A stretch of DNA of 64,000 bases from Bacillus gaemokensis (GCF_001590835.1 NZ_LTAQ01000008.1:641-64640), one strand, 5' to 3'. Numbered from the stretch's first letter, positions 19,196 to 30,377 are shown. Notes: generated from the letters alone by a model not told the origin. Translations and numbers: made by a program.

Positions 19196-19978
19196 TTACT
19201 CTTTTCCATCTAAAAGACGACCAAGTCCGCCTAAAACACTGCCTTCACCGTTGTTTTGAGCTGCCGGGCTTGTAATACGTGCTGCTAAACGGCTAAGTGT
19301 TAAGGATTGGATCCAAACTGTTCCTGGGCCTTCTAACGTTGCGAAGAATAGACCTTCACCGCCAAATAAAGCAGTTTTTACGTTGCCTACGAATTGAATA
19401 TCGTAGTTAACATCTCGTGTCATTGCGACAAGACATCCTGTATCGATGCGTAGTCTTTCACCAGCTTTAAGTTCACGTTTATATACTGTGCCACCTGCGT
19501 GCATGAAAGCAAGTCCATCACCTTCAAGCTTCTGCATAATAAAGCCTTCACCGCCAAAGAAACCACTGCCTATTTTTTTCGTAAATTCAATTCCGATAGA
19601 AACACCTTTTGCAGCGCAAAGAAATGCGTCTTTTTGACAAACGACTTTACCTTGATATTCTGTTAAATTAACCGGAACGATTTTTCCAGGATAAGGTGCA
19701 GCAAATGAGACGTGGCGTTTGCCATGACCTGTGTTTGTAAATACAGTCATAAACATACTCTCACCTGTAACGAGACGTTTTCCAGCCCCCATTAATTTTC
19801 CGAAGATACCATTAGACTTTCCAGCACCATCGCCGAAAATTGTTTCCATCTCAATGTGGTCTTCCATCATCATCATTGCCCCAGCTTCTGCAATAACGCT
19901 CTCTTCTGGATCTAGCTCAATTTCAACAAACTGCATATCATCGCCATATAATTTATACTCAATTTCATGTGCTTTCAT
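19196..19978 (-). CDS. TIGR00266/AIM24 family protein
   Basis: A 260-residue protein of the AIM24 (TIGR00266) family, a double-psi or beta-helix-like fold of uncertain role widely conserved in bacteria. The repeated glycine-rich strands ([19 protein letters not shown] and [18 protein letters not shown]) are the internal repeats of the family, and EAGAMMMM is the N-terminal signature. I start at ATG 19978 because GAGGTG lies 8 nt upstream; the GTG at 19987 is part of that site. It is a single-gene unit. The bacterial function is not established. Confidence 0.9.
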   Translation of the reverse strand: MKAHEIEYKLYGDDMQFVEIELDPEESVIAEAGAMMMMEDHIEMETIFGDGAGKSNGIFGKLMGAGKRLVTGESMFMTVFTNTGHGKRHVSFAAPYPGKIVPVNLTEYQGKVVCQKDAFLCAAKGVSIGIEFTKKIGSGFFGGEGFIMQKLEGDGLAFMHAGGTVYKRELKAGERLRIDTGCLVAMTRDVNYDIQFVGNVKTALFGGEGLFFATLEGPGTVWIQSLTLSRLAARITSPAAQNNGEGSVLGGLGRLLDGKE

Positions 19979-20152
19979 TCTTTTCACCTCATATGTAGTG
20001 GATACTAATGTTGTAGAGAAATTAGTGGAATTAGAAAACTATTGTTTTGTTAATTTTTAAACAAAATAGCATTATATTATGCATGTTTTTTACAAATTTT
20101 ATTAGTTTATAAAAAAATATAAGAAAAATGCTAGGATGAAAGTGTTCTCATT

Positions 20153-20181
20153 TGACGTTTTTGATATAGCGTGATATAGTG
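20153..20181 (+). promoter_or_regulatory. sigma-A promoter of the cold-shock gene
   Basis: TTGACG at 20153-20158, 17 nt, TATAGT at 20176-20181. A start near 20188 gives a 5' leader of about 135 nt, as expected for cold-shock genes, whose long leaders refold at low temperature. Confidence 0.85.
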
Positions 20182-20311
20182 AAATCACTATTGAGCTACA
20201 TAATGTGGTACGGAAATAAAGCGTGTTTAATTCAAGGCATTAGACTTGTAATACATTCATGTCCTTTATATCCACCTTTTCATGTGGATTCATAGTTTCA
20301 TTTTTATTTAG

Positions 20312-20524
<213 letters not shown>

Positions 20525-20536
20525 TTAGCTAGCTAG

Positions 20537-20570
20537 AAAAAAGCATTCCGAACTTCGGAATGCTTTTTTT
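20537..20570 (+). terminator. bidirectional terminator between cspD and the YteA-like gene
   Basis: AAAAAAGCATTCCGAA pairs with TTCGGAATGCTTTTTT around a two-base centre. The stop codon of the minus-strand gene (20569-20571) lies in its T tract. Confidence 0.95.
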
Positions 20571-21300
20571 ATTCCTTCGAACTAGATTCACTTGAAGATA
20601 ATTCACCTTTAAAGGTGCGTTCTTCAAAATCATCTAACATTTGTTCATATTCCTCATGCTCTTCTGTAGCATAAACTTGTGGATTCTTTCCATACATGTC
20701 AGTTCCGATGAAGTTTTCGAAATCCTCTACATAACCGCGTGGTTCTTCAGCATCTACATACATCTCATCAAAATTTTTGGAGTCGCGGCGCTCTAAGTCA
20801 GACGGTGTTTCAGATGTTCCGTACAAAGCGACGTCTTGCCAAGCATCTTCGGCATCGTATCCTACAGCACTATCCATATCGTATTTGCCAAACGGTGGCT
20901 CGACTAACTCTTCTTCGACGGGACGTGCATCTAAGTTTAATTTATTCGTTGTATGTTCAATACAAGTTGTAGCAGTCGGCATTGCTTCTAATCTTTCCGC
21001 CGAAATTTCTTCACCAGATACTTCGCAAATACCGTATGTGCCAGCTTCAATCTTTTGCAGAGCATGTTTTGTATCTTGCAGCTGTTTATGCCAAAATTCA
21101 ATGAGCCCTAAATCTTTTTCGCGTTCATATAATTCGGTCGCCATATCACCAGGGTGATTATCATAAGCAGATAACTCTCCAACAGATTCCCGTTCAGAAG
21201 CACGATTTTCACTCTCATGATTTTGCAGCGTTTGCTCTAGCTCTTGTTGTTGTTTTTCTAAAATGGATTTAAAATGATTGATTTGTTGTGGAGTTAACAT
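20569..21300 (-). CDS. YteA-like TraR/DksA-family protein
   Basis: A 243-residue protein related to B. subtilis YteA, of the TraR/DksA family of RNA polymerase secondary-channel binders. Residues 1-45 form a coiled coil (MLTPQQINHFKSILEKQQQ), then YDNHPGDMATELYEREKD, then the zinc-finger region. That finger reads CEVS...TCIEH, with only two cysteines, so zinc binding may be lost or altered. The C-terminal 100 residues are acidic and specific to bacillus YteA proteins. I choose ATG 21300 (AAGGTGG upstream); GTG 21312 adds MDTA. The role in bacilli is not well defined. Confidence 0.88.
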   Translation of the reverse strand: MLTPQQINHFKSILEKQQQELEQTLQNHESENRASERESVGELSAYDNHPGDMATELYEREKDLGLIEFWHKQLQDTKHALQKIEAGTYGICEVSGEEISAERLEAMPTATTCIEHTTNKLNLDARPVEEELVEPPFGKYDMDSAVGYDAEDAWQDVALYGTSETPSDLERRDSKNFDEMYVDAEEPRGYVEDFENFIGTDMYGKNPQVYATEEHEEYEQMLDDFEERTFKGELSSSESSSKE

Positions 21301-21404
21301 AGCAGTATCCACCTTCCTACAATTCGATTTCTTTATGTAGTATGAGCTGGATTACGGGAATTATCCCGCTATTTAAGGGGGAGTGATCATGTCGTAAATT
21401 GTCG

Positions 21405-21505
21405 AACGGTCGATATGTTATGTCGAAGCGTCGATATATTGAAAAGAACGCCGATATATGAGGAGAAGCGGTCGATATATTTGCAAAAGCGCCGATATAT
21501 TTCGA
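21405..21505. repeat. five phased CGATAT repeats, period about 20.5 bp
   Basis: CGATAT starts at 21411, 21432, 21452, 21473 and 21493, spacings of 21, 20, 21 and 20. Each unit also has a purine-rich GAAGCG-type block (GAAGCG, GAACGC, GAAGCG, AAAGCG). It lies between the start of the YteA-like gene and the end of menA. The period changes frame, so it is not coding. Two helical turns per unit would put all copies on one face of the DNA. Confidence 0.8.
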
Positions 21506-21520
21506 AAATGGAGGCAATAG

Positions 21521-21552
21521 AAAAAAGAGCTGCGCCAGCAGCTCTTTTTTTC
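21521..21552 (-). terminator. menA terminator
   Basis: AAAAAAGAGCTGC pairs with GCAGCTCTTTTTT around a four-base loop and follows the menA stop codon directly on the minus strand. Confidence 0.95.
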
Positions 21553-22505
21553 TATAAGAAATATCCAAGTATCAATCCGATTCCCATTAAGAAACCAAAT
21601 ATTGTATTTGTTTTTGCAGTAGCGATCATCGCGGGTACCATTTCCATTGGAATGCTTTTTCCGATGAATCCTTTTGTCGCTTTAAATGCTTTTGGTGCAC
21701 TTAGGAAAACGATCAGCATCCATGGAGATACAATCCCAACAATGATTAGCGCAATTGTCCAAATGTAGGAAATAATGAACATAGAAGCAAGAACACCAAT
21801 AGCATTTTCACGTCCCACAATAATTGCTAATGTGTTGCGACCGTTTTCTTTGTCTCCATCTAAATCGCGAATATTATTGGAAAGTAAAATCGCTCCAATT
21901 AAAATCGCATTTGGAATGGATAGTAAAATGATTTCTGATGTTACTGTGCCGGTCTGAATGAAGAATGAAATACCAATAATAATAACACCCATAAATAATC
22001 CTGCTGTTAATTCTCCAAAAGGTGTATAGGCAATTGGAAGTGGTCCGCCTGTATAAAGATAGGCAACAGCCATACAAACAAGACCGATTGCAGCAAGCCA
22101 CCAGCTAGAGTTCATACAAATATAAACGCCTAATAGCATCGCGATACCGAAAAAACCAAATGCTAAATTCAGTACTGTTTTTGGCTCAATGCCGTCGCGG
22201 ACAATTGCACCGCCAATTCCAACTGAACCTTCATGATCTAATCCTCTTTTATAATCAAAGTATTCATTAAACATGTTTGTTGCTGCTTGAATGAGAAGAC
22301 AAGCAAGAAGCATGATAAAGAACAGAGGAAGATGTATTTGATTTATGCCCCCTACTTGCATTGCAAAAGCGGTTCCGATAAAAACGGGAACAAAAGCAGC
22401 TGTTAACGTATGAGGACGTAATAAACTCCACCAAATGCGCCAGCCTGTTTGTTTACTTGGTTTTGGCGGCATAGGAGAGGAATTCGTGTCGATTTTCATT
22501 TCCAT
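21552..22505 (-). CDS. menA: 1,4-dihydroxy-2-naphthoate polyprenyltransferase MenA
   Basis: Attaches the polyprenyl chain to 1,4-dihydroxy-2-naphthoate, giving demethylmenaquinone, in the cytoplasmic membrane. UbiA family, 317 residues with about nine membrane segments. The two Asp-rich motifs are seen: NMFNEYFDYKRGLD and DLDGDKENGRNT. ATG 22505 follows AAGGAGG. It is divergent from menF with a 190-bp spacer, so both halves of the menaquinone set are probably regulated from this region. Confidence 0.97.
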   Translation of the reverse strand: MEMKIDTNSSPMPPKPSKQTGWRIWWSLLRPHTLTAAFVPVFIGTAFAMQVGGINQIHLPLFFIMLLACLLIQAATNMFNEYFDYKRGLDHEGSVGIGGAIVRDGIEPKTVLNLAFGFFGIAMLLGVYICMNSSWWLAAIGLVCMAVAYLYTGGPLPIAYTPFGELTAGLFMGVIIIGISFFIQTGTVTSEIILLSIPNAILIGAILLSNNIRDLDGDKENGRNTLAIIVGRENAIGVLASMFIISYIWTIALIIVGIVSPWMLIVFLSAPKAFKATKGFIGKSIPMEMVPAMIATAKTNTIFGFLMGIGLILGYFL

Positions 22506-22696
22506 GGTGAATCCTCCTTGTCACGTAATGTACACAATTAAGTGTAGGAAAAGCATCATTTAGTGTCAACGTTTATTTTCTAGGAAGAGAAGGTGAATTT
22601 CTCAGAAATGCTAAACGTTGACAGGTCTTTCGTTTGAGGTGTATCTTAAAATCAAGCGTATTTATGACTATTTTTCGCCCATAGGGGGGAGCCTTT

Positions 22697-24091
22697 GTGA
22701 TTCAGACGAAACAAAAAGATTTACAAGAAATACTTACTGCAGCTATTAAACGTGCGACTGATGAAAAAACATTGGTTAGTTTTGTAAAACAAATAGATTG
22801 GATGGATCCACTTCTTTTTTATGCAGTAGGAAAACGGATTGCATTCGAAAATAGATGTTATTTTGCAGACCCAGCGCAGCATGTAATATTTGCTGGAATT
22901 GGTTCTGTTTTCACTATAGCAAACTCTTCTGATAAACGCTTTCAAACTGCTCGGGAAGAATGGCGTAAGGTGCAGGAAAAGGCGATTGTTCAAAGGGAAA
23001 CATATGAATTTGGAACGGGGCCACTCTTATTTGGGGGCTTTTCATTTGACCCAGAAAAAGAGCAAACGGATCTCTGGAAAGAATTTAAAGATACAACATT
23101 GTCGTTACCAGCGTTTCTGTTAACCGTAAAAGATGAAAAAGCATGGTTAACGATAAATACATTTGTTTCAGCGGAAGATTGTGTAGAGAAGGTGTATGAA
23201 GAGATTGTCTCTTTAGAAGAAAGAATTTTACAAGAGAGTAAATTCTCGCTGGCAGAAGAAAAATTAACGGTTACTTCGAAAGTGGAAGTAGATCCGAAAG
23301 CATGGATGAAGGCAATTGAAAAAGTGCAGGATGAAATGCGAAAAGGAAGCGTTCAGAAAGTTGTATTAGCAAGAGAACTAAAGCTAGTGATGAATCATGA
23401 TGTTGATTCTGTTCGCGTTTTAGAAGCGCTCCGCATGGGACAACCAGATTGTTATGTATTTTCTTTTGATTATAAAGGGGCGTGTTTCTTAGGAGCCACA
23501 CCTGAGAGACTGATTCGAAAAGAAGGCGACAAATTTACATCGATGTGTCTTGCTGGTTCAATTGGTCACGGTGCTTCTATAGAAGAAAGTAAGAAAAATG
23601 GTAATGCACTTCTTCATGATGAAAAGAATTTAGCAGAGCATGGTTATGTAGTGAACATGATACGAGGCGTATTAAATGAGCACTGTGAATCTGTTACTAT
23701 TCCGCAGCATCCAGAGTTATTAACAACAAAAAATTTACTACATTTATTTACACCGGTTGAAGCGAAAGGTGAAGCGTCACTTCTGACAATGGTGGAAGAG
23801 CTGCATCCAACGCCAGCACTTGGCGGAACACCACGCCATGCGGCGATGAAGCTCATTCGTGATGTAGAATTATTAGACAGAGGATTGTACGGAGCACCGA
23901 TCGGCTGGATAGATGACAAAGGAAATGGTGAATTTGCGGTAGCACTGCGTTGTGGATTATTGAATGGTGAGAAGGCATCCTTATTTGCCGGCTGCGGTAT
24001 TGTAATTGATTCAGTACCACAACTTGAATATGAAGAAACAAGTTTGAAGTTTAGACCGATGCTTGGTGCTTTGGAGGAATTAATGAAATGA
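22697..24091 (+). CDS. menF: isochorismate synthase MenF
   Basis: Converts chorismate to isochorismate, the entry step of menaquinone synthesis. The 464 residues have the chorismate-binding domain with KVVLARE (general base Lys), [17 protein letters not shown] (usually AGT.xRG), EHxxVVNMI and [12 protein letters not shown] and the metal-binding Glu residues in YGAPIGWID. It starts at GTG 22697 behind GGGGGGAG and overlaps menD by 4 nt (ATGA). Confidence 0.97.
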   Translation: MIQTKQKDLQEILTAAIKRATDEKTLVSFVKQIDWMDPLLFYAVGKRIAFENRCYFADPAQHVIFAGIGSVFTIANSSDKRFQTAREEWRKVQEKAIVQRETYEFGTGPLLFGGFSFDPEKEQTDLWKEFKDTTLSLPAFLLTVKDEKAWLTINTFVSAEDCVEKVYEEIVSLEERILQESKFSLAEEKLTVTSKVEVDPKAWMKAIEKVQDEMRKGSVQKVVLARELKLVMNHDVDSVRVLEALRMGQPDCYVFSFDYKGACFLGATPERLIRKEGDKFTSMCLAGSIGHGASIEESKKNGNALLHDEKNLAEHGYVVNMIRGVLNEHCESVTIPQHPELLTTKNLLHLFTPVEAKGEASLLTMVEELHPTPALGGTPRHAAMKLIRDVELLDRGLYGAPIGWIDDKGNGEFAVALRCGLLNGEKASLFAGCGIVIDSVPQLEYEETSLKFRPMLGALEELMK

Positions 24092-25842
24092 ACAATCATA
24101 TAGAAGCATTATCATATTATTTAGGCGCGTTTGTGGACGAATTGGCGCGTCTAAATGTATATGATGTTGTCATTAGTCCAGGTTCACGGTCGACGCCGCT
24201 AGCCTTGCTAATGGAGCAGCATGAACAGATACAAACATATTTGCATGTAGATGAACGATCAGCTGCCTTTTTCGCGCTTGGTATCGCGAAAGCAAAGAAG
24301 CGTCCTGTAGCGATTTTATGTACATCAGGAACAGCGGCAGCAAACTATTATCCAGCCGTTTGTGAAGCATTTCATTCACGAGTGCCCCTACTTGTATTAA
24401 CAGCAGATAGACCGCATGAGCTAAGGGATGTAGGAGCACCACAGGCGATGAACCAAATGAATCTATACGGTTCTTTTGTGAAACAGTTTATGGAGATGGC
24501 ACTTCCAGAAGCTAGAGAACCGATGTATCATTATGCTCGTATGACAGCTGGGCGTGCTGTGGCAAGCGCGTGTTTTGCTCCAAAGGGACCTGTTCATATT
24601 AATTTTCCGCTTCGGGAGCCGCTAATTCCTGATTTCTCTTTAGAGTATTTATGGGAAAAGGGCCGCGGAGAATATACTGGGGCGGTTCATCAGGGAAACA
24701 CGACGATGACGAGTGAATATGTAAGTTCTCTTATAGGGCGCCTTTCAAGTATGGAAAAGGGGCTTATTGTTTGTGGAGACGATAGTCATTCGGATTTGCC
24801 AGAAGCTATTATGCAGTTTGCTGAGAAAACTGGTTATCCAGTTTTAGCAGATCCACTTTCAAATCTTCGTGCTGGAAACCATGATAAAGAAATGGTGATA
24901 GACTGCTACGATACATTTTTACGAAATGAATTGCTAAAAGATACATGGAAGCCAGATGTCATTATTCGTTTTGGCGGTATGCCAGTATCAAAAGCATTAA
25001 CACAATTTATAAAAAAACAAAAGACTGCTGTTCATATCGTTGTAGATGAGTCTGGAAAATGGAGAGATCCAGCTCTTATGGTAACCGAAGTAGTATGTGC
25101 AAGTGATATCTCGTTTTGTAAAGAGATTACAGATAAGATGTCAAAGAGAGAAAAGAATGATTGGTTCCAGATGTGGAAACATATAAATGATAAAACGAAG
25201 GAAGAGCTTCGGAAAATCGAAACATATGAAACTGCGTTTGAGGGCAAGGTCATTACGGATATTGTACGTGTATTACCAGAGGAAGCTACGTTATTCGCCA
25301 GTAATAGCATGCCAATTCGTGATACGGATACATTCTTTTTCACGACAGATAAAAACATTCATATCATGGCAAACCGTGGTGTGAATGGCATTGATGGAAT
25401 TATTTCAACAGCATTAGGAGCGAGTACAGTTTGTGAGCCGCTTGTATTAGTAATTGGTGACTTATCATTTTATCATGATCTAAATGGATTATTAGCAGCA
25501 AAATTACATGATTTAAACATAACAATTGTTGTTGTTAATAATGACGGCGGTGGCATTTTCTCATTCTTACCGCAATATGAGTCAAAAGAACATTTTGAAT
25601 CATTGTTTGGCACACCACTTGGACTTGATTATGAACATGTTGTCAAAATGTACGGTGGTTCATTTGCGCGTGTAAATGGCTGGGAAGCATTTCGTGAAGA
25701 AGTACAAAAAGGAACAGCTGAAAACGGCTTACACGTTGTGGAAATTTGTACGAACCGAGAAGAAAACTTACAACTTCACCGGGATTTATGGGCGAATACA
25801 TCGAAGGTGATTACGGAAATTTTGCAAGGTGAATCGAAATGA
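24088..25842 (+). CDS. menD: SEPHCHC synthase MenD
   Basis: Thiamine-diphosphate enzyme that adds the succinic semialdehyde carbanion from 2-oxoglutarate to isochorismate. The 584 residues match family length. [15 protein letters not shown], the TPP-activating Glu region ([12 protein letters not shown]) and the TPP/Mg motif [10 protein letters not shown]...NNDGGGIF are intact. ATGA overlaps couple it to menF upstream and to menH downstream, a standard arrangement in bacilli. Confidence 0.98.
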   Translation: MNNHIEALSYYLGAFVDELARLNVYDVVISPGSRSTPLALLMEQHEQIQTYLHVDERSAAFFALGIAKAKKRPVAILCTSGTAAANYYPAVCEAFHSRVPLLVLTADRPHELRDVGAPQAMNQMNLYGSFVKQFMEMALPEAREPMYHYARMTAGRAVASACFAPKGPVHINFPLREPLIPDFSLEYLWEKGRGEYTGAVHQGNTTMTSEYVSSLIGRLSSMEKGLIVCGDDSHSDLPEAIMQFAEKTGYPVLADPLSNLRAGNHDKEMVIDCYDTFLRNELLKDTWKPDVIIRFGGMPVSKALTQFIKKQKTAVHIVVDESGKWRDPALMVTEVVCASDISFCKEITDKMSKREKNDWFQMWKHINDKTKEELRKIETYETAFEGKVITDIVRVLPEEATLFASNSMPIRDTDTFFFTTDKNIHIMANRGVNGIDGIISTALGASTVCEPLVLVIGDLSFYHDLNGLLAAKLHDLNITIVVVNNDGGGIFSFLPQYESKEHFESLFGTPLGLDYEHVVKMYGGSFARVNGWEAFREEVQKGTAENGLHVVEICTNREENLQLHRDLWANTSKVITEILQGESK

Positions 25843-26651
25843 AAGTAACATTGCAAGGTGTAACGTATGAATATGAAGTGGTCGGAAGTGGAGAACCACT
25901 TCTACTTCTTCATGGTTTTACGGGTAGCATGGAAACGTGGCGTCCATTTATTCCTTCATGGAGCAAACAGTTTCAAGTTATCGTAGTGGATCTTGTTGGG
26001 CATGGAAGAACGGAAAGCCCCAAGGAAATTACGCATTATGATATTGAAAATGTAGCTTCGCAAATGAAAGCATTACTTGACCATTTGCATCTCGAAAAAG
26101 CTCATATACTTGGCTATTCGATGGGCGGTAGACTGGCAATTACAATGGCATGTTTGTATCCAAAACGCGTAATTTCTCTGTTATTAGAAAATTGCACGGC
26201 GGGACTTGAGATGGAGGAAGACCGTAAAGAACGCCGCGTGAAAGATGAACAGCTTGCAAATCGAATTGAATCAGAAGGAATAGAAGCTTTCGTGAACGCT
26301 TGGGAAGATATTCCGCTATTTGCAACGCAAAGAAAATTATCACAGGGTGTGCAAGAAGCAGTACGAAAAGAGCGACTTGCCAATAATCCAAGAGGACTTG
26401 CAAATAGTCTCAGGGGCATGGGAACAGGAGCACAGCCTTCATGGTGGAAGCAGCTTGAAGAGCTTAAATTGCCTGTCTTGTTAATGAATGGGGAGAGCGA
26501 TCAAAAGTTCTTTCACATCTTAACAAACATAAAAAAACGCATCCCTCATGCGAAATTTGTCAAAATTGATGGGGCTGGCCATGCAATTCATGTGGAACAA
26601 CCGCAAAAGTTTGATACAATAGTAAAGGGATTTCTTAAAACTATGCAGTGA
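25839..26651 (+). CDS. menH: SHCHC synthase MenH
   Basis: Eliminates pyruvate from SEPHCHC to give 2-succinyl-6-hydroxy-2,4-cyclohexadiene-1-carboxylate. It is an alpha/beta hydrolase of 270 residues with Ser94 in GYSMGG, an acid residue in NGESDQKF and His in [11 protein letters not shown]. It overlaps menD by 4 nt. A 92-nt spacer with a fresh, strong ribosome binding site separates it from menB. Confidence 0.96.
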   Translation: MKVTLQGVTYEYEVVGSGEPLLLLHGFTGSMETWRPFIPSWSKQFQVIVVDLVGHGRTESPKEITHYDIENVASQMKALLDHLHLEKAHILGYSMGGRLAITMACLYPKRVISLLLENCTAGLEMEEDRKERRVKDEQLANRIESEGIEAFVNAWEDIPLFATQRKLSQGVQEAVRKERLANNPRGLANSLRGMGTGAQPSWWKQLEELKLPVLLMNGESDQKFFHILTNIKKRIPHAKFVKIDGAGHAIHVEQPQKFDTIVKGFLKTMQ

Positions 26652-26743
26652 CACTTTTTTCTTTTGAAGAGGGTAGAGCTTATAGATTGGCTAGTGGACA
26701 AGTTAAATTGACTATTAGCAAGATAAAAAAGGAGGTAATAGTA

Positions 26744-27562
26744 ATGGCTATTGAATGGGTAAAAGAAGGAAATTACGAAGATATTATTTATTCCACATAC
26801 AATGGTATCGCAAAGATTTCGATTAACCGTCCTGAAGTACATAATGCATTCCGTCCGAAGACGGTAATGGAGTTAATCAATGCTTTTGCACACGCACGTG
26901 ATGATGCAAATGTTGGCGTTATCATTTTAACGGGTGAAGGTGGACGTGCATTCTGTTCTGGTGGCGACCAAAAGGTTCGCGGTCATGGCGGATATGTAGG
27001 TGAGGACCAAATCCCACGCTTAAACGTATTAGACTTACAACGTTTAATTCGCGCAATCCCTAAACCAGTTATTGCAATGGTAGCAGGTTATGCAATTGGC
27101 GGTGGACACGTACTTCATATCGTATGTGACTTAACAATCGCAGCAGACAACGCTGTATTCGGACAAACTGGTCCTAAAGTAGGTAGCTTTGATGGCGGAT
27201 ACGGAGCTGGTTATTTAGCTCGTATGGTAGGTCATAAGAAAGCTCGTGAAATTTGGTACCTATGTCGTCAATACAGTGCACAAGAAGCACTTGATATGGG
27301 CTTAGTAAACACAGTTGTACCATTAGATCAATTAGAAGCAGAAACAGTACAGTGGGCAGAAGAAATCTTAGGAAACAGCCCAATGGCACTTCGTTTCTTA
27401 AAAGCTGCGTTTAACGCAGATACAGATGGTTTAGCTGGTATCCAGCAACTAGCGGGAGACGCAACGTTATTGTACTACACAACTGACGAAGCAAAAGAAG
27501 GCCGCGACGCGTTCAAAGAAAAACGCAGCCCGGACTTTGGACAATTCCCTCGTTTTCCGTGA
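26744..27562 (+). CDS. menB: 1,4-dihydroxy-2-naphthoyl-CoA synthase MenB
   Basis: Closes the naphthoquinone ring from O-succinylbenzoyl-CoA. Crotonase fold, 272 residues. The oxyanion loop [20 protein letters not shown] and the signature [13 protein letters not shown] are present. ATG 26744 lies behind AAAAAAGGAGG; an open frame reaching back to 26648 is only the region between genes. Codon use is more optimal than in its neighbours. It is followed by a structured intergenic element and a terminator-like hairpin before menE. Confidence 0.98.
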   Translation: MAIEWVKEGNYEDIIYSTYNGIAKISINRPEVHNAFRPKTVMELINAFAHARDDANVGVIILTGEGGRAFCSGGDQKVRGHGGYVGEDQIPRLNVLDLQRLIRAIPKPVIAMVAGYAIGGGHVLHIVCDLTIAADNAVFGQTGPKVGSFDGGYGAGYLARMVGHKKAREIWYLCRQYSAQEALDMGLVNTVVPLDQLEAETVQWAEEILGNSPMALRFLKAAFNADTDGLAGIQQLAGDATLLYYTTDEAKEGRDAFKEKRSPDFGQFPRFP

Positions 27563-27565
27563 TTA

Positions 27566-27692
27566 AAAGCGGAGCCGACTGTTTAGACCTGTTGGCTAAG
27601 GTTCTTTCGTACAGAAAGTGATTTTTACTTTCTTGTGCGGAAGGTTCTTAGACGCAAGGGTCGAGGAGGCGTAGCTGGATGGGATTAAAGCG
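27566..27692 (+). repeat. structured intergenic element between menB and menE
   Basis: About 125 nt with nested complementarity: GAAAGTGATTTTTACTTTC forms one hairpin, enclosed by AAGGTTCTTTCGTAC with GTGCGGAAGGTTCTTA, and both ends carry TTAAAGCGGAAGC-like or TTAAAAGCGGAGCC motifs as direct repeats. It resembles GC-richer bcr-type intergenic repeats of bacilli. Only one copy is in this window, so repeat status is inferred. Confidence 0.5.
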
Positions 27693-27698
27693 GAAGCA

Positions 27699-27735
27699 AA
27701 AAAGAGACTTGATTGTACATCAAGTCTCTTTCTTT
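27699..27735 (+). terminator. terminator-like hairpin before menE
   Basis: AAGAGACTTGATG pairs with CATCAAGTCTCTT around a two-base centre, followed by TCTTT. It lies 20 nt before the menE start. Since menE has no obvious promoter, it probably reduces rather than stops transcription. Confidence 0.8.
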
Positions 27736-27754
27736 AATGAAAGGAGAATGTGTA

Positions 27755-29200
27755 ATGGAGACGATGCCCAATTGGTTAATGCAACGTGCATTTCTAACAC
27801 CAGAGCGCACTGCGATTGAAACGAAAGAGGAGAAGATTACCTTTTTAGAACTGCATGAAAAAGTATTATCTGTTTGTGAACACCTTTCTTACTTACAGAT
27901 AGAAAAAGGTCAAAAAGTGGCTGTTCTGATGAAAAATGGTACGGAGATGATTACAGTCATTCACGCTTTATCATATATAGGGGCAGTGGCTGTACTTCTC
28001 AATACACGTCTTTCAAGAGAAGAGCTACTTTGGCAAATGGAAGATGCTGAAGTTGTTTGCTTAATAACGGACCAAGAATTTGAAACCGAGCAGGTACCAG
28101 TGCATGCATTTGCAGAAGTAGTGGAAGGACAGAAGAAAACTGCAGTCGTTCAAGAGGAATTCTCCTTAGAAGAGGCAATGACGATTATTTATACATCAGG
28201 GACAACTGGTAAACCGAAAGGCGTTATTTTAACGTATGGCAATCATTGGGCGAGTGCTGTTGGATCATCACTTAATTTAGGGCTTCGTGATGATGATTGT
28301 TGGCTAGCGTGTATGCCGATGTTTCATGTAGGTGGTTTATCTCTTTTAATGAAAAATATTATGTACGGTATGAGGATTTTACTTGTTCCGAAATATGATC
28401 CAGATTTCATTCATGAGGCACTAGAAACAAGAGGAGTTACAATCATATCAGTCGTTTCTAAAATGCTGACAGACCTATTAGATCGACTTGGAGAAGGTAC
28501 CTATCCTAAATCCTTACGATGTGTGTTATTAGGCGGAGGACCAGCACCGAAGCCGTTATTAGAAACATGTGTGGCAAAAGGAATTCCTGTATATCAAACG
28601 TATGGTATGACAGAAACTTCTTCTCAAATCTGTACGCTTTCAGCGGATTACATGTTAACGAAAATTGGATCAGCTGGAAAACCTCTTTTTTCATGTCAGC
28701 TTCGGATTGAGAATGATGGCGAAGTAGTACTGCCGAATGTTGAAGGAGAGATTGTTGTAAAAGGACCGAATGTAACGCGTGGTTATTTTAAACGGGAAGA
28801 TGCGACGCGTGAAACAATAATAAATGGTTGGTTGCATACAGGAGATCTTGGGTATTTGGATGAAGAAGGGTTCCTATATGTATTAGATCGCCGCAGTGAT
28901 TTAATTATTTCAGGCGGAGAAAATATTTATCCAGCGCAAATTGAGGAAGTACTACTTGCTCATGCGGCAGTCGCAGAGGCTGGTGTTGTTGGAAAAGTAG
29001 ATGAAAAGTGGGGACAAGTACCAGCTGCATTTATTGTGAAAGCTGACGATATAACAGAAGAAGAGCTTATTCGTTTTTGTGAAGAAAGGTTAGCGCGATA
29101 TAAAGTACCGAAAGAAGTACATTTCTTATCTGAGTTACCACGTAATGCTTCAAAAAAATTGTTAAGACGTGAATTAAGGCAGCTACTGGAGGAAATGTAG
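27755..29200 (+). CDS. menE: o-succinylbenzoate--CoA ligase MenE
   Basis: Activates o-succinylbenzoate with ATP and CoA. AMP-forming acyl-CoA synthetase of 481 residues with P-loop-like motif [21 protein letters not shown], the hinge motif [15 protein letters not shown] and the catalytic Lys in [11 protein letters not shown] start at ATG 27755 (METMPNWL) behind AAAGGAGA; an upstream ATG at 27738 overlaps that site. Its stop codon abuts menC directly. Confidence 0.97.
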   Translation: METMPNWLMQRAFLTPERTAIETKEEKITFLELHEKVLSVCEHLSYLQIEKGQKVAVLMKNGTEMITVIHALSYIGAVAVLLNTRLSREELLWQMEDAEVVCLITDQEFETEQVPVHAFAEVVEGQKKTAVVQEEFSLEEAMTIIYTSGTTGKPKGVILTYGNHWASAVGSSLNLGLRDDDCWLACMPMFHVGGLSLLMKNIMYGMRILLVPKYDPDFIHEALETRGVTIISVVSKMLTDLLDRLGEGTYPKSLRCVLLGGGPAPKPLLETCVAKGIPVYQTYGMTETSSQICTLSADYMLTKIGSAGKPLFSCQLRIENDGEVVLPNVEGEIVVKGPNVTRGYFKREDATRETIINGWLHTGDLGYLDEEGFLYVLDRRSDLIISGGENIYPAQIEEVLLAHAAVAEAGVVGKVDEKWGQVPAAFIVKADDITEEELIRFCEERLARYKVPKEVHFLSELPRNASKKLLRRELRQLLEEM

Positions 29201-30307
29201 ATGAGAATCAAAAAGGCGACGCTTTATATAACAGAAATGCCTCTCGTTATCCCTTTTGCAGCAAGTTACGGAACGTATAAAACACGTGAGAGTATCGTCA
29301 TTGAACTAGAGGATACGGACGGATATATCGGTTTTGGGGAAGTCGTTGCTTTTTCAGAGCCGTGGTATACAGAAGAAACAGTAACAACAGCGCTACATAT
29401 GCTGAAGGACTTTTTATTACCAGATTTATTGAAAGTTGAAATTACGCATCCAAATGAGATTCCGAATCTCTTTCAACATATAAAGCGTAATCGTATGGCG
29501 AAAGCAGGGATAGAAGGTGCAGTATGGGATTTGTATGCGAAACGCCAAAATCAATCACTAGCGACTTTACTTGGCGGAACACAGCTAGAAATTGAAGTCG
29601 GTGTTGTGATTGGATTAGATACGATTCCGAATATGTTAAAGCGAATTGAAAAGTATGCAGAAGAAGGATACCAGCGATTTAAAGTGAAAATAAAGCCGGA
29701 ACTTGATTATGAGTTACTAAAGGAAATACGAAAGGTCTTTTCAAAAATTCCATTAATGGTCGATGCGAATTCAGCATATACGTTAGCGGATACGGAGCAA
29801 TTAAAGAGGTTAGATGAATTTCAGTTAATGATGATTGAGCAGCCTTTAGCAGATAACGATTTTCTGGATCATGCTGAGCTGCAAAAGAGAATAGAAACAC
29901 CGATTTGTTTAGATGAAAGTATTCATTGTTTAGAAGACGCGAGAGTAGCCATTACACTTGGAAGCTGCCGTATTGTTAATATTAAACCAGGACGTGTTGG
30001 CGGATTAACCGAATCGATTCAAATTCATGATTATTGTCAGCGGCACGATATTCCTGTTTGGTGCGGTGGTATGGTTGAAATGGGGATTTCGCGCGCACAA
30101 AATATTGCGTTAGCATCACTTCCAAACTTTACGATTCCAGGAGATATTTCAGCTTCAAGTAGACATTGGGAGCGAGATATTATTTCACCAGAAGTCATGC
30201 TACAAGGCGGGAAAGTAATTGTTCCGAAAGAAGCTGGATTTGGATATAACGTAAACCGAAACAGGTTAGAAGCGATAACGAAGCAGCGGATTATATGTGA
30301 AAGCTGA
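29201..30307 (+). CDS. menC: o-succinylbenzoate synthase MenC
   Basis: Dehydrates SHCHC to o-succinylbenzoate. Enolase superfamily, 368 residues, of the MenC/N-acylamino acid racemase branch. The catalytic Lys pair is in FKVKIKP, metal ligands are in VDANSAY, IEQPL and CLDESI, and the second Lys in NIKPGRVGG. It begins at the base after the menE stop (TAGATG), so translation is coupled. In this order menE works after menC in the pathway. Confidence 0.96.
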   Translation: MRIKKATLYITEMPLVIPFAASYGTYKTRESIVIELEDTDGYIGFGEVVAFSEPWYTEETVTTALHMLKDFLLPDLLKVEITHPNEIPNLFQHIKRNRMAKAGIEGAVWDLYAKRQNQSLATLLGGTQLEIEVGVVIGLDTIPNMLKRIEKYAEEGYQRFKVKIKPELDYELLKEIRKVFSKIPLMVDANSAYTLADTEQLKRLDEFQLMMIEQPLADNDFLDHAELQKRIETPICLDESIHCLEDARVAITLGSCRIVNIKPGRVGGLTESIQIHDYCQRHDIPVWCGGMVEMGISRAQNIALASLPNFTIPGDISASSRHWERDIISPEVMLQGGKVIVPKEAGFGYNVNRNRLEAITKQRIICES

Positions 30308-30377
30308 ACGGATGAGGGAGCGAGAAGAGATTAATTTGTCTTTTGTTTAGCTCTCCGATATTATTAGGTAATTATCT

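Noticed and set aside
21405-21505. Possible CRISPR array
   Set aside because: Repeats are 6-10 bp with 20-21 bp period, no spacers of 30 bp or more, and no cas genes within the window.
21317-21568. 83-codon minus-strand frame across the CGATAT array
   Set aside because: It has no ribosome binding site and is built from the repeat array and a terminator.
23644-24099. 151-codon open frame antisense to menF
   Set aside because: It lies fully within a well-conserved enzyme gene, shows no family features, and its composition mirrors the menF codons.
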